DNA of 20,151 nt, from positions 1 through 20,151 of the IMG/VR virus record IMGVR_UViG_3300046000_000513. The stretch is one strand, 5' to 3'. This document shows positions 5,654 through 13,988 of this stretch, one piece after another. Under the pieces are notes generated by a model that saw only the letters and a program-made list of their open reading frames with translations, did no database searches and was not told where the DNA came from. This DNA is from a virus. A program made the translations under genes and the position numbers. Numbering within the stretch: position 1 is the stretch's first letter; the number at the start of each line of letters is the position of its first letter.

Positions 5654-6163
5654 TTACTCCTTAAATTTTGGCTTGCCAAAGCCTACTACGGATACGGGTT
5701 TTGAAGGAAGAACCTTGCTACCGTTCTTCTTTTTATAGGCGCGAACCTTTTTACAGACTTCCCCGCCGTTGCGTTGGCTACCTTTTTTATCAGAAGAAGT
5801 ATTACCTTCAACGCAAACAACAGTTCCGTCACCTTTGTCTTTAATTACAATACCTACATGGCTAATGCCAGTTACGCCGTCACCAGGAAAATCAAAAAAT
5901 ACAATATCTCCAGGCTCAGGAGTAGCGGTTTCAGCGTCTTGCCATCTGCCATTCTTTTGAAACGCAGTAGCGCCAGCAACAGTTGAAACGCAATTAGGAA
6001 TTTTAAGTCCTATCTCATTAGCGCACCACATAACAAAACTTCCACACCAAGGTAAGAAATTAGCCTTAGTAAATTTCCCATATTTTGTTTCATTATCTTT
6101 AGGGCCTTCAATGGTCCCTACTTCTGCAAGTGCAACAGCAATAAACTCATTTGCTTGAGTCAT
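5654..6163 (-). CDS. CHAP-domain endolysin
   Basis: A 169-residue single-domain cell-wall hydrolase. The CHAP triad is visible: C40 in PWCGSFVMW, H102 in SHVGIV and E119 in VEGNTS, the usual cysteine peptidase/amidase arrangement that cuts peptide bonds in peptidoglycan. The GD of EPGDIVFFDFP (85-93) and the lysine-rich end (CKKVRAYKKKNGSK) fit the family; there is no separate wall-binding domain. I start at ATG 6161-6163, 8 bases after GGAAGG; a GTG three codons upstream (6172) is too close to a box. The start overlaps the upstream membrane gene by 17 bases. With the holin-like gene next to it this is the lysis enzyme. Confidence 0.93.
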   Translation of the reverse strand: MTQANEFIAVALAEVGTIEGPKDNETKYGKFTKANFLPWCGSFVMWCANEIGLKIPNCVSTVAGATAFQKNGRWQDAETATPEPGDIVFFDFPGDGVTGISHVGIVIKDKGDGTVVCVEGNTSSDKKGSQRNGGEVCKKVRAYKKKNGSKVLPSKPVSVVGFGKPKFKE

Positions 6164-6431
6164 CAATTTCACCTTCCTTTGGCTTTGGCTTAGATTTTAA
6201 CCCATTGGCGCTGACTATGCCCGCGAGAGTTCCAGTTAAAAATACGGTTAGCGTGGAAACAAGGTCAATAAAAGCCGCATCATTAGGCGCTTGGGCCATT
6301 GGCTGTGTAATAAATAACAGCGCATACAACATACTGCTTACTGATACAGCAAACACAACCGCTAACACAATGCCAATAGTTACAATTAAACGGGCGTGTA
6401 ATTCTTCAGGAGTAAATCTCTTTCTAGCCAT
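6147..6431 (-). CDS. Two-helix membrane protein, possible holin
   Basis: A 94-residue protein with two predicted transmembrane helices, about residues 14-42 and 55-77, separated by QPMAQAPNDAA, and a basic C-terminus (KSKPKPKEGEIDDSSK). I place the start at ATG 6429-6431, 7 bases after a GGAGA box; an upstream in-frame ATG at 6522-6524 would add 31 residues that overlap the lipoprotein gene and has no clear box. Two helices, charged ends and location directly upstream of the endolysin fit a class II holin. Residues 1-13 are basic (MARKRFTPEE), so both ends are likely in the cytoplasm. Confidence 0.75.
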   Translation of the reverse strand: MARKRFTPEELHARLIVTIGIVLAVVFAVSVSSMLYALLFITQPMAQAPNDAAFIDLVSTLTVFLTGTLAGIVSANGLKSKPKPKEGEIDDSSK

Positions 6432-6615
6432 TGTTAATCTCCACTTCTGGAAGTAAGTCTTTTGTGCATTGACCAAGTGCCTCACATTGCGGCGGGTTAC
6501 ATTGTGCTTTTTCCCAGTTTTCATATTCTTGACATGGGTAACGCACCCACCCTTGATAACTGCAACCAGTGAGTAATGATGTTAATAATATGCCTCCCAC
6601 TAAAACCCTAAGCAC
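6424..6615 (-). CDS. Small Cys-rich lipoprotein (Rz1-like?)
   Basis: A 63-residue lipoprotein. It begins with a short signal sequence (VLVGGILLTSL) and a lipobox LLTGC at 14-18, giving a lipid-modified C18. The mature 45 residues carry four more cysteines (28, 39, 44, 50) and a pattern SYQGWVRYPC that recurs in lipoproteins of aquatic phages. The start codon is a GTG at 6613-6615, and translation is probably coupled to the upstream gene (8-base overlap). Location and small size look like an Rz1-type outer-membrane spanin subunit, with the 83-residue gene as the partner. In a single-membrane host the protein would sit on the outer face of the cell membrane instead. Confidence 0.8.
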   Translation of the reverse strand: MLRVLVGGILLTSLLTGCSYQGWVRYPCQEYENWEKAQCNPPQCEALGQCTKDLLPEVEINNG

Positions 6616-6859
6616 TTTTGGCTTTCAAAACCGCCAAGTCCGTAATTACTGCTTGTTGATTACGGTGAACTTCTTTTAATTGTTGTTCCATACCTCTGCC
6701 TTCATTAAATAAAGCGTATTCAATTCTTGCTAATTTTGTGTCTTGGGAGGTTAAACGCATGTCTATTTTGCGCCACGCTTTGAACGCTCCAGCAGGTAAA
6801 AGAATTACAAGCGAAATAAGTTGAGCAAGCGCAAGGGCAGTATCAAGCGTTAGGTTCAT
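6608..6859 (-). CDS. Membrane-anchored coiled-coil protein (spanin- or holin-like)
   Basis: An 83-residue protein with one N-terminal hydrophobic segment (residues 7-27, ALAQLISLVILLPAGAF) and a long charged helix with heptad spacing to the end (LTSQDTKLARIEYALF, QQLKEVHRNQQAVITDLAVL). Together with the overlapping lipoprotein gene it has the architecture of an i-spanin/o-spanin pair. Against this, the cluster KAWRK just after the segment would by the positive-inside rule place the helix in the cytoplasm. The ATG (6857-6859) has no good Shine-Dalgarno box. Role in lysis is inferred from the neighbours. Confidence 0.65.
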   Translation of the reverse strand: MNLTLDTALALAQLISLVILLPAGAFKAWRKIDMRLTSQDTKLARIEYALFNEGRGMEQQLKEVHRNQQAVITDLAVLKAKSA

Positions 6860-6878
6860 AAAAGTAATGTTAGCAAAA

Positions 6879-7106
6879 TCAATAAATTGATTGCGTTAAT
6901 TTATACCAATCAGTCCCATTCCAATACACCAATACTTCATCTTCTAAATCGTAATATATATCCCCAACTCTAGGGTTGTCAGGTTCATTGGTAGTAATGT
7001 TTACATTGGGAGCGGTAAAACGGGTAGCGTTTTCTAATTTAGTAATACGGTTGCTTAAATCAGTAAACAAAGAACGCAAATCAGCAGGTTGATTGATGTA
7101 TGCCAT
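6879..7106 (-). CDS. Short virion-associated protein
   Basis: A 75-residue protein: a short helical N-terminus with coiled-coil spacing (LRSLFTDLSNRITKLENAT), then a beta part (VGDIYYDLEDEVLVYWNGTDWYKL). The last stretch, D-x-Y-Y-D-x-x-x-x-x-x-x-x-W-N-G-T-x-W, is a small beta-hairpin motif common at the ends of phage tail-fibre proteins. Its ATG overlaps the stop of the hub gene by one base (TAATG), so it is probably made with the tail genes. I expect a minor tail or fibre-tip accessory protein, but no exact family is recognised. Confidence 0.65.
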   Translation of the reverse strand: MAYINQPADLRSLFTDLSNRITKLENATRFTAPNVNITTNEPDNPRVGDIYYDLEDEVLVYWNGTDWYKLTQSIY

Positions 7107-8227
7107 TACACAATTTCGCTTTCTGTTCCAGTAGTTAAAGATAGCGTAACGCGTTCAGGCCCATCTTCACCAGGTTCTACACTTGAACCCACAATACGGT
7201 AAATGGCATCTAAGCCGTTAGGAAAACGGTCATCAGTAATAATAATGCGGGCATCATCTCCTACTTCATAGGTCCCGTAAACAGGGTCCACATAAGCAGG
7301 CACTACAACTTTCATAGTAATTGGCGGTGTAACAAAAGCGTTGATTGCGCCCATAGCCAGATTATCTAAAACGGTTTGGTCAGTAACATCTGAGTAATTA
7401 ACTTGGTCCTCTAAAAGCGCCCAACCGTCTGTAAAAATAGTTGGGTGTTGAGCGTTAGAAATAAGTTTGCCTTCATTTGAACCAGCGCCAATTGCATAAA
7501 TTGAGTTAGCAGTAATTGAACCATCTTCAGGGTATTCATATTCAACAATGTTGCCAGCAGGTAAAGTAAATACAGGCACATTGATGTCACCAACGCTATA
7601 AACAAGGCCACTGCGCGGGTAGTAAGTGTTAAAAGATTTAATAGGCAAATCTGTAATAGCGTCATAGGCAATATCAATATGAAAATCAAAGCCATCTGAT
7701 TGACGGGATAGGTCTTGAATAGCCTGAAATACATTTTTTAATTCATAGTAATAGTAAACGCGGTCAATTAAAATGCCTGAAGTTGTTTCACCTTCTGAGT
7801 TATAGCCAATGCCAATGTCACCGTAAGGAACAGCCTGAGCATCTTCAATTAAAGTCTTAGCCACAACTAATTGGTCTATGCCAGCAAAATCAACTGTCTG
7901 CGTAATTCTTCTACGCTCAAAATATGAAATCCATTCACGGGCTGTAATGGAAAGAGTTTGTTCAGAACTGTTATATGTGCGGCCCCAAATAACCCCGCCC
8001 CATACCAAGATGCCATCACGGTCCACATAAAGGCCGCATTTGCCAGGAATGGTTGAGTTATCTACATTGAATTTATCTGTGTCAATGCCAGACAAAAGCA
8101 GGTGACCAGTAAAAGTTCCTGCTTGGTTTAATTGCTGTGTAAAAGCAACTCCTGTTAATGGGAGTTCACCAATAATTGTATTGCTTAGTAAATCTACAAA
8201 TAAATAACGGTAGGTAGTTGCCACCAT
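7106..8227 (-). CDS. Siph_Gp37-like tail hub/minor tail protein
   Basis: A 373-residue minor tail protein. Residues 1-115 follow the pattern of Siph_Gp37 (ReqiPepy6 gp37-like) and other tail hub proteins: a beta-rich opening (GELPLTGVAFTQQLNQAG), a 'LYVDRDGILVWGGVIWG' repeat that defines the plane of the hub, then SITAREWISYFERRRI. The rest is beta-rich with a central part INVPVFTLPAGNIVEYEYP and a C-terminal domain that ends RVTLSLTTG. ATG at 8225-8227 follows AAGGAGAG. It sits downstream of the tape measure, distal tail and fibre genes, where the tail tip hub is usually encoded. It probably links the distal tail protein to the fibres. Confidence 0.8.
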   Translation of the reverse strand: MVATTYRYLFVDLLSNTIIGELPLTGVAFTQQLNQAGTFTGHLLLSGIDTDKFNVDNSTIPGKCGLYVDRDGILVWGGVIWGRTYNSSEQTLSITAREWISYFERRRITQTVDFAGIDQLVVAKTLIEDAQAVPYGDIGIGYNSEGETTSGILIDRVYYYYELKNVFQAIQDLSRQSDGFDFHIDIAYDAITDLPIKSFNTYYPRSGLVYSVGDINVPVFTLPAGNIVEYEYPEDGSITANSIYAIGAGSNEGKLISNAQHPTIFTDGWALLEDQVNYSDVTDQTVLDNLAMGAINAFVTPPITMKVVVPAYVDPVYGTYEVGDDARIIITDDRFPNGLDAIYRIVGSSVEPGEDGPERVTLSLTTGTESEIV

Positions 8228-8239
8228 TCTCTCCTTAAA

Positions 8240-9087
<848 letters not shown>

Positions 9088-9088
<1 letters not shown>

Positions 9089-9459
9089 TACGCACCTTCA
9101 GTTGTTACTAGGTCCCACTCCTGATTATCTTCATTCCAAATGTATTTTTTGCCGTCTGTTGGGCAAGCAACTGGCGCTTCCCAAAGAGCATCATCATTCA
9201 ATACCCATGATGGGAATGGTTGTGGCGCATAAAAATGGTCAGCAATTGGGTCATAAGTAAAACCAATGCCTGCGTAATTTTTACGCTTGTTGCCGTTGTA
9301 AGAAGTTTGAACCCACTTAGTATCTTCACCAAATAAAGACTTGCAGAAAATAACGCCTTTAACTTCTGACTCTACTCCATCAAGAAGTAGTTCTTCATTA
9401 GCAACAACAATTACCTGTAAAACAGTATTGCTGTTATCTAATTGTGCGAAATGTGCCAT
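9088..9459 (-). CDS. Conserved virion-associated protein of aquatic phages
   Basis: A 123-residue soluble protein, acidic and rich in aromatic residues: MAHFAQLDNSNTVLQVIVVA, KWVQTSYNGNKRKNYAG, FYAPQPFPSWVLN and the end KYIWNEDNQEWDLV. This block (Phe-Tyr-Ala-Pro-Gln-Pro-Phe-Pro-Ser-Trp) is widely conserved in aquatic phage tail regions. I do not recognise a named family. Position directly upstream of a glycine-rich fibre gene, with the stop/start overlap, suggests a fibre-assembly or fibre-cap partner; that is inference. ATG at 9457-9459 has an AAGGAG box. Confidence 0.7.
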
Positions 9460-9491
9460 TGTTTATTCTCCTTAAAATAAAGTGCTAGTTA

Positions 9492-10193
9492 CTACTTGTA
9501 TTCTTTTTTAACCCACCAAAATTTTTTGTAACGGTCAAAGAATACAGTAAGAAACTTTCGCCAGTCGGCTTGATATTTCTCTCTTTCTTTCTTGCCGCCC
9601 AATCTTGATTGCCATGCCTCCCTCTTAAACGGGATAATCTGTAAAAATGGTGTGCCTGCGGGTATCATGCCTTCAAATTTAGGGTCCCGTAATTTAAGAA
9701 ACATGTTAAAAGGTAATGAAAAAGTGTCTGTATCTACTATTCCACTGGCACATTCTATAGGGCCTTGTTCATGGTGTTGAGGTTCCATCACCATAATTGA
9801 CCAACCTTTAGGAGTTTTAATGCTCCAAGGAATTTCAATACGCACTGCGTAATTTATGTCCCTTGAATAAGGGTGATTTTGAAATTGAGCCATAGCCTGA
9901 AACGCTACAGCAGGTTGTTCTACCCATTGAAAATAAGGCCCTGTTTCAGTTTGCCTTACATAAATGTCATACGGTGTTTCCATAATATATCCAGCAGTCA
10001 TCATGTCAAAAACAGGCATACACCTTTTTATAGTTGCTGTGGGTGTTCCGTCTAATGTTGGTGCTTTTTTTCCGTCAGGGGAAACATACGGTTTTGCTTT
10101 TTTATACCATTCAGGTATGTATTCTGATGCAGGTTTAGGTTTATTTAATACTCCATCAGGGTTGTGAATATCGGTAAATACAATCTTTTTCAT
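9492..10193 (-). CDS. DUF6065-like conserved phage protein
   Basis: A 233-residue protein. The start is ATG 10191-10193, 4 bases after AGGAGG; an earlier ATG would add 8 residues without a box of its own. It opens MKKIVFTDIHNPDGVLN, has KPASEYIPEWYKKAKPYV, then a block with W-x-x-K-x-P-x-G-W (IPWSIKTPKGWSIMVMEPQ) and DTFSLPFNMFLKLRDPKF, then IPAGTPFLQIIPFKREAW. The last parts, 'TPKGWS', 'VDTDTF', 'GTPFLQIIPFKRE', match the DUF6065 pattern seen in cyanophage and marine phage proteins of unknown function. It lies between two adhesin genes, set off by 64 bases on one side and 32 on the other, as an inserted cargo gene would be. Function unknown. Confidence 0.75.
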   Translation of the reverse strand: MKKIVFTDIHNPDGVLNKPKPASEYIPEWYKKAKPYVSPDGKKAPTLDGTPTATIKRCMPVFDMMTAGYIMETPYDIYVRQTETGPYFQWVEQPAVAFQAMAQFQNHPYSRDINYAVRIEIPWSIKTPKGWSIMVMEPQHHEQGPIECASGIVDTDTFSLPFNMFLKLRDPKFEGMIPAGTPFLQIIPFKREAWQSRLGGKKEREKYQADWRKFLTVFFDRYKKFWWVKKEYK

Positions 10194-10257
10194 AGCGCCT
10201 CCTAGGTTCATTATCAAAACTTACCTTCTTAAAGATGATAAGTAAAGAACCCCGCTT

Positions 10258-11172
10258 TTACCAAACTATTGAGCCTGATGTTAAAAAAGTATAAATCTTG
10301 TTGCCGCCTGAAGTAGTTAGAGTTCCGCCAGTAACGCTAGACGCGCTTGAATAAATATCAGAATAACTAATAACTATTATTCCTGAACCGCCATTACCGC
10401 CAGCAGAAGAACCGTTGCAACCTCTACCGCCACCACCACCGCCGCCTGAGCCTGTGTTTACTGTTCCAGCCGTTCCAGCAGTTAAGTTTGCAACTCCCCT
10501 ACCGCCTACTCCACCCCCGCCTGAACCGCCCAATCCGCCCAAATCACCGCACATAGAACCGCCGCCACCGCCACCTGCGCGGGTAACAGAAGTTCCAGTA
10601 ATTGATGATGCACTTCCAGCGCCACCGTTATATCCATAAGTGTTACAAGCCCGTGAAGTGCTTGCTCCTACAGCGCTAGAACCACCTCCACCACCTGCAC
10701 CGCCGTTACCACCAGTAGCCCTACCACCGCTACCTCCTGCAAAACCTTGACCTGATGTAGCAGTTCCGCCAGCCCTTACTGTGTTGTTGCCAGCCGCGCC
10801 ACCACCACCAGAACCGCCGTTTTGACCAACTCCAGCGTAACCGCCGCCGCCGCCACCAACAGAAGTTGTAGCACCTAAAGCAGAACTGTTATTTCCGTTT
10901 GCTCCTACGCCAGTATCTCTTGCTGTTCCTGCGCCTCCAGCACCAACTGTAATTGTGTAAGTAGTTCCAGAAGTTATTGAGGCTGTAGTAGAAATGTATC
11001 CGCCAGCGCCACCGCCACCGCCGCCTAATCCACCAGATGAAGAACCGCCAGCACCGCCACCACCACCTGCAATTTGCAAAAGTGTAACTGTTGGAGGAAC
11101 AGGATTATAGAAAGCGTTACCCGCTAAAAATTCATCAACAATCAAACCTGTTTTTACGCTAGAGATACTCAT
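10258..11172 (-). CDS. Glycine-rich tail fibre/adhesin protein B
   Basis: A 304-residue paralogue of the proteins at 8240 and 11182. The N-terminus MSISSVKTGLIVDEF plus GNAFYNPVPPTVTLLQIAGG is almost the same anchor as in protein A (the FYNPVPPTV block is identical). Poly-Gly runs occupy residues about 37-265 with interruptions of 8-20 residues that differ from A (for example GGYAGVGQNGGSGGGG and CNTYGYNGGAGS). The C-terminus (GIIVISYSDIYSSASSV, then GGNKIYTFLTSGSIVW) matches that of A in layout. Two cysteines in the loops are rare for this type. ATG at 11170-11172 follows GGGGA. Probably a second receptor-binding variant. Confidence 0.85.
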   Translation of the reverse strand: MSISSVKTGLIVDEFLAGNAFYNPVPPTVTLLQIAGGGGGAGGSSSGGLGGGGGGAGGYISTTASITSGTTYTITVGAGGAGTARDTGVGANGNNSSALGATTSVGGGGGGYAGVGQNGGSGGGGAAGNNTVRAGGTATSGQGFAGGSGGRATGGNGGAGGGGGSSAVGASTSRACNTYGYNGGAGSASSITGTSVTRAGGGGGGSMCGDLGGLGGSGGGGVGGRGVANLTAGTAGTVNTGSGGGGGGGRGCNGSSAGGNGGSGIIVISYSDIYSSASSVTGGTLTTSGGNKIYTFLTSGSIVW

Positions 11173-11181
11173 AGTTGTCCC

Positions 11182-12072
11182 CTAAACCGCATACTTAATA
11201 ATTACAACGCCTGATTGACCGTTACCACCAGTTAAACCTGATGCTCCTGCACTGCCACCGCCACCTGAACCATAAGAAGTTGCATTAGTTCCCCCTGATG
11301 TTGAAGAACCGTTACCTGCACCTGTTCCACCTGAAGATGCTGTGTAACCAGATTGCGCGCCTGCACCACCGCCTGAATTGATAACAGTCATTCCTGATAA
11401 AGAAGTAAAATTTGCACTTGTTAAATTAGCGTCAATTGCAGTTAAAGTGTAACCCTGACCACCTGCTCCTGAAGTGCTAGTAGAAGGAGCATTTGCTCCT
11501 GCGGCTGTTGCGCCACCACCACCACCGCTTGTGTAACCTGGCGCTCCTAATCCACTTCCACCAGCATTTGTATTGCTACCACTTGCGCTACCGCCAGCAC
11601 TAGGCGTTTGTGAACCGCCTCCACCTGAACCTCCAGCAATTCCATTTTTTGTAGTATCAGCACCACCACCACCACCACCAAGAGAAGTAACGCTTGATGC
11701 AAAACTTGAAGTATTGCCTGATGTTCCTCTTAAACCATAACTTGCACCACCAGCACCACCAGCACCAATGGTTACAGAATAACCAGTAGCAGTAATAGCA
11801 ACTGTTCCAAATAAATCTAATTCTCCAGCACCGCCGCCACCACCATAACCAGAACCGCCACCGCCACCGCTACCAGCAGACATAACACTAATTGTTCCTG
11901 GTCCAGCATTAGTTACAGTAAAAGTTCCTGATGAAGTGAACACATGATATTTAGTGCTACCAATTGTTTGTATTTCATTTCCACCAGTTGCGGCAACTAC
12001 AGGAATATATGCAGAATTACCCACTAGCATAGAAATGCTACGGGTTCCGTTTTTGATGGATTTAATAGACAT
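11182..12072 (-). CDS. Glycine-rich tail fibre/adhesin protein C
   Basis: A 296-residue third paralogue. The anchor MSIKSIKNGTRSISMLVGNS is shared with A, but the following part differs: GSTKYHVFTSSGTFTVTN comes before the first glycine run (GSGGGGG), whereas A and B carry the equivalent beta element at the C-terminus. C ends at SGVVIIKYAV without that hairpin. Poly-Gly runs span residues about 68-285 with Ser/Thr-rich interruptions. The start lacks a strong Shine-Dalgarno box. The domain order suggests that adhesin units were swapped or permuted among the three genes. Expected role: fibre tip or adhesin. Confidence 0.85.
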   Translation of the reverse strand: MSIKSIKNGTRSISMLVGNSAYIPVVAATGGNEIQTIGSTKYHVFTSSGTFTVTNAGPGTISVMSAGSGGGGGSGYGGGGGAGELDLFGTVAITATGYSVTIGAGGAGGASYGLRGTSGNTSSFASSVTSLGGGGGGADTTKNGIAGGSGGGGSQTPSAGGSASGSNTNAGGSGLGAPGYTSGGGGGATAAGANAPSTSTSGAGGQGYTLTAIDANLTSANFTSLSGMTVINSGGGAGAQSGYTASSGGTGAGNGSSTSGGTNATSYGSGGGGSAGASGLTGGNGQSGVVIIKYAV

Positions 12073-12075
12073 TGT

Positions 12076-12405
12076 TTAGGAAATCTCGCTACCAAACGCT
12101 GAGAAAGTAACGGTAGCAGTTGAAGCGTAAACAGAAAGAACATCTGCCGCGTTCATTGTGATACCTAGTGTAAGAACTGTTGAGTCAGATGCACCAACAG
12201 TGATGTCATAACCGACATATTGAGAGTTAGCAATTGAAGCACCGTCAGGGCGAACAGCAATTCTAAATGTTGCTGTTGTTGCCGCAAGGTTGGCTACAAC
12301 AATGCTAGAAATAACAGCCTCAGTTGCAGAAGGAACTGTGTAAAGAGTTGTAAGAGTTGTGGCGCTTGGGTTTGATTGCCCTAGCACTTTGTAATTTGTT
12401 GGCAT
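12076..12405 (-). CDS. Small beta-rich virion protein
   Basis: A 109-residue protein, Thr/Ala-rich, with alternating hydrophobic strands (TLTTLYTVPSATEAVISSIV, TATFRIAVRPDG, TVLTLGITMNAADVLSVYAS) and no Cys. It reads as a compact beta-sandwich, common as a phage decoration, collar or fibre-head protein in aquatic phages. The gene sits 3 bases from each neighbour within the fibre cluster. I do not recognise a named family; a role in the fibre base or tail decoration is inference. Confidence 0.65.
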   Translation of the reverse strand: MPTNYKVLGQSNPSATTLTTLYTVPSATEAVISSIVVANLAATTATFRIAVRPDGASIANSQYVGYDITVGASDSTVLTLGITMNAADVLSVYASTATVTFSAFGSEIS

Positions 12406-12408
12406 TTG

Positions 12409-13122
12409 TTATGCTCCCATCAGCATGAATACGGTTGGTGTTGCGTCTGTTGCGGCTACTCCTGTTGAAGCCGCAGTAATTCTACCTTGTGCATCAACAG
12501 TTATGTTGGCAGTAGTATAACTTCCTGCTGATACTGCTGTATTGGCTAAGTTAAGTGTAACTGCACCGCTTGTTCCACCACCACTTAAACCTGTTCCTGC
12601 TGTTACGGCAGTAATGTCACCAACAGGTAAATTGGTGGTTACTTCTACACGGGTATCCGTAATGTTTGCAGTAAGAATTGATGTAACTGCCGCTCCTACT
12701 GCGATTGTTGCAAGGCTAATTGAGTTTGCAGGAACGGCTGGCGCAGTTGGTGAACCAGCAGGAGTTCCAGCAAGAACTTGAAAAATCACATCATTAAAAG
12801 CGCCTGTGTAATAAGCATCACGAACTGTGACAACTACGCGGTCAATGCGTGGGTTTGTTGGGTCTGCTGTTGTAACGGTAAGAGTTGCTTGTGCGTCATT
12901 GTATGCAACATAAGCGCCCATGTTTGCTTGGGTTGTTCCAATAATTGCGGCCCACCCTGCCGCAACTCTGACGGACATACCAGCAGGAGAGTTTTGGGTT
13001 ACAGCAAGAGAAGAAGAACCAATGATGCCTGTTGTGGCATAAAGAGCCTGTGTAGTAAGACGGTCACTTTCAGCAGGATAACTTCCCGCTTGTAACCAAC
13101 TTGGAGGTGTAACAAGTGTCAT
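12409..13122 (-). CDS. Minor tail / fibre-base protein
   Basis: A 237-residue protein. The N-terminus (MTLVTPPSWLQAGSYPAESD, then RLTTQALYATTG) is followed by a beta-rich domain with TNPRIDRVVVTVRDAYYTG and DVIFQVLAGTPA, typical of tail-associated 'minor tail' proteins of actinophages. The C-terminal part has the fibre-shaft repeats GTGLSGGGTSGAVTLNL and ITVDAQGRITAASTG, a beta-prism motif seen in many tail fibres. It is thus a fibre or tail-tip base carrying a shaft repeat. The start ATG follows AGGAGA. Between the distal tail gene and the glycine-rich adhesins this is where the fibre base is expected. Confidence 0.75.
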   Translation of the reverse strand: MTLVTPPSWLQAGSYPAESDRLTTQALYATTGIIGSSSLAVTQNSPAGMSVRVAAGWAAIIGTTQANMGAYVAYNDAQATLTVTTADPTNPRIDRVVVTVRDAYYTGAFNDVIFQVLAGTPAGSPTAPAVPANSISLATIAVGAAVTSILTANITDTRVEVTTNLPVGDITAVTAGTGLSGGGTSGAVTLNLANTAVSAGSYTTANITVDAQGRITAASTGVAATDATPTVFMLMGA

Positions 13123-13130
13123 TTATTCTC

Positions 13131-13988
13131 CTAAACAAACGCTGATTGCCATGTGACAACCGCTTGGGTAGTGCCAGCCAATGTTCCTGTTCCAGTCAGG
13201 TAAAATTCATTATTACCTGGTTGTGCAGAAAACCATTCACCAGAGATTAGTGTATTACGCGCAGGGCTTCCATTGAGTGTGATTACTCTGTTATACAGGT
13301 CCACAAGCAAAATATCTGAAGAACTGTATGTGCCTACAAAATTAAGCGCCTTGTTCTCAGTTGTATTGCCTACGGTTGGGTTAGTAATAGGTCCACTAAT
13401 TGCAATAGTTGGATAAGTAGTTGCCCAACCTGTATTGCTAATTGTTGTGGAAATAATTACGGAACCGCCACCATAAGTTACATTGTAAGTGCGGTCATAG
13501 ATGCGGCCTGTAGGTGGTGTGTAAAGCAATGTGGCTGTTTGAATATTACTGTTGTAATAAAGCGGGTCAGGGCAAAAAAATTCAACTTGGGAAACAATGT
13601 ATCCGTAGGTGTAGTCAGGGTCCACGGTAGTCCTAAGACCGCGCACACGGGCGTTTATGACCTGTTCACCTGCCGCGTTAGACAATATGAAATAAAGAGG
13701 CGTTGTGCCGCTCTGTTGGGCTTGTAGGACCTGTTGAATGGTGTTGTAATTGGCTTGGGCTGAAGCGCCAGAAGAAGCCAAAGTAAGAAAGATTATGCTA
13801 ATAGTTCTGCCACCATAAAAATCACGGCCTGAGAACATGCCATCTGCGTAACCACGGTTGTCATCTTGATTACGGATACTAGGCAGGCTTTCTAAACCAT
13901 CTACAGATTGAATTTGATAAGGCGAACCAGTGCCACCAAAAACTTGTCCGTTAAAAGAAAATGAATAATTTTGAATTACGGCTGGCAT
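13131..13988 (-). CDS. Distal tail protein (Dit-like)
   Basis: A 285-residue tail-tip ring protein. Residues 1-130 match the distal-tail/minor tail type of actinobacterial siphophages: an opening (YSFSFNGQVFGGTG), the block SVDGLESLPSIRNQDDNRGY followed by GMFSGRDFYGGRTISIIFL, then LYFILSNAAGEQVINARVR and VSQVEFFCPDPLYYN. The C-terminal domain is a beta-sandwich (FVGTYSSSDILLVDLYNRV). It is encoded directly downstream of the tape measure (stop and start adjacent), its regular position. It forms the first ring of the tail tip on which the hub is assembled. Confidence 0.85.
   Translation of the reverse strand: MPAVIQNYSFSFNGQVFGGTGSPYQIQSVDGLESLPSIRNQDDNRGYADGMFSGRDFYGGRTISIIFLTLASSGASAQANYNTIQQVLQAQQSGTTPLYFILSNAAGEQVINARVRGLRTTVDPDYTYGYIVSQVEFFCPDPLYYNSNIQTATLLYTPPTGRIYDRTYNVTYGGGSVIISTTISNTGWATTYPTIAISGPITNPTVGNTTENKALNFVGTYSSSDILLVDLYNRVITLNGSPARNTLISGEWFSAQPGNNEFYLTGTGTLAGTTQAVVTWQSAFV

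Noticed and set aside
10219-10243. Imperfect hairpin ACTTA/TAAGT with inner TCTT/AAGA pair upstream of the DUF6065-like gene, followed by TTTT on the minus strand.
   Set aside because: Stems of 5 and 4 pairs with internal loops are too weak to call a terminator by eye.
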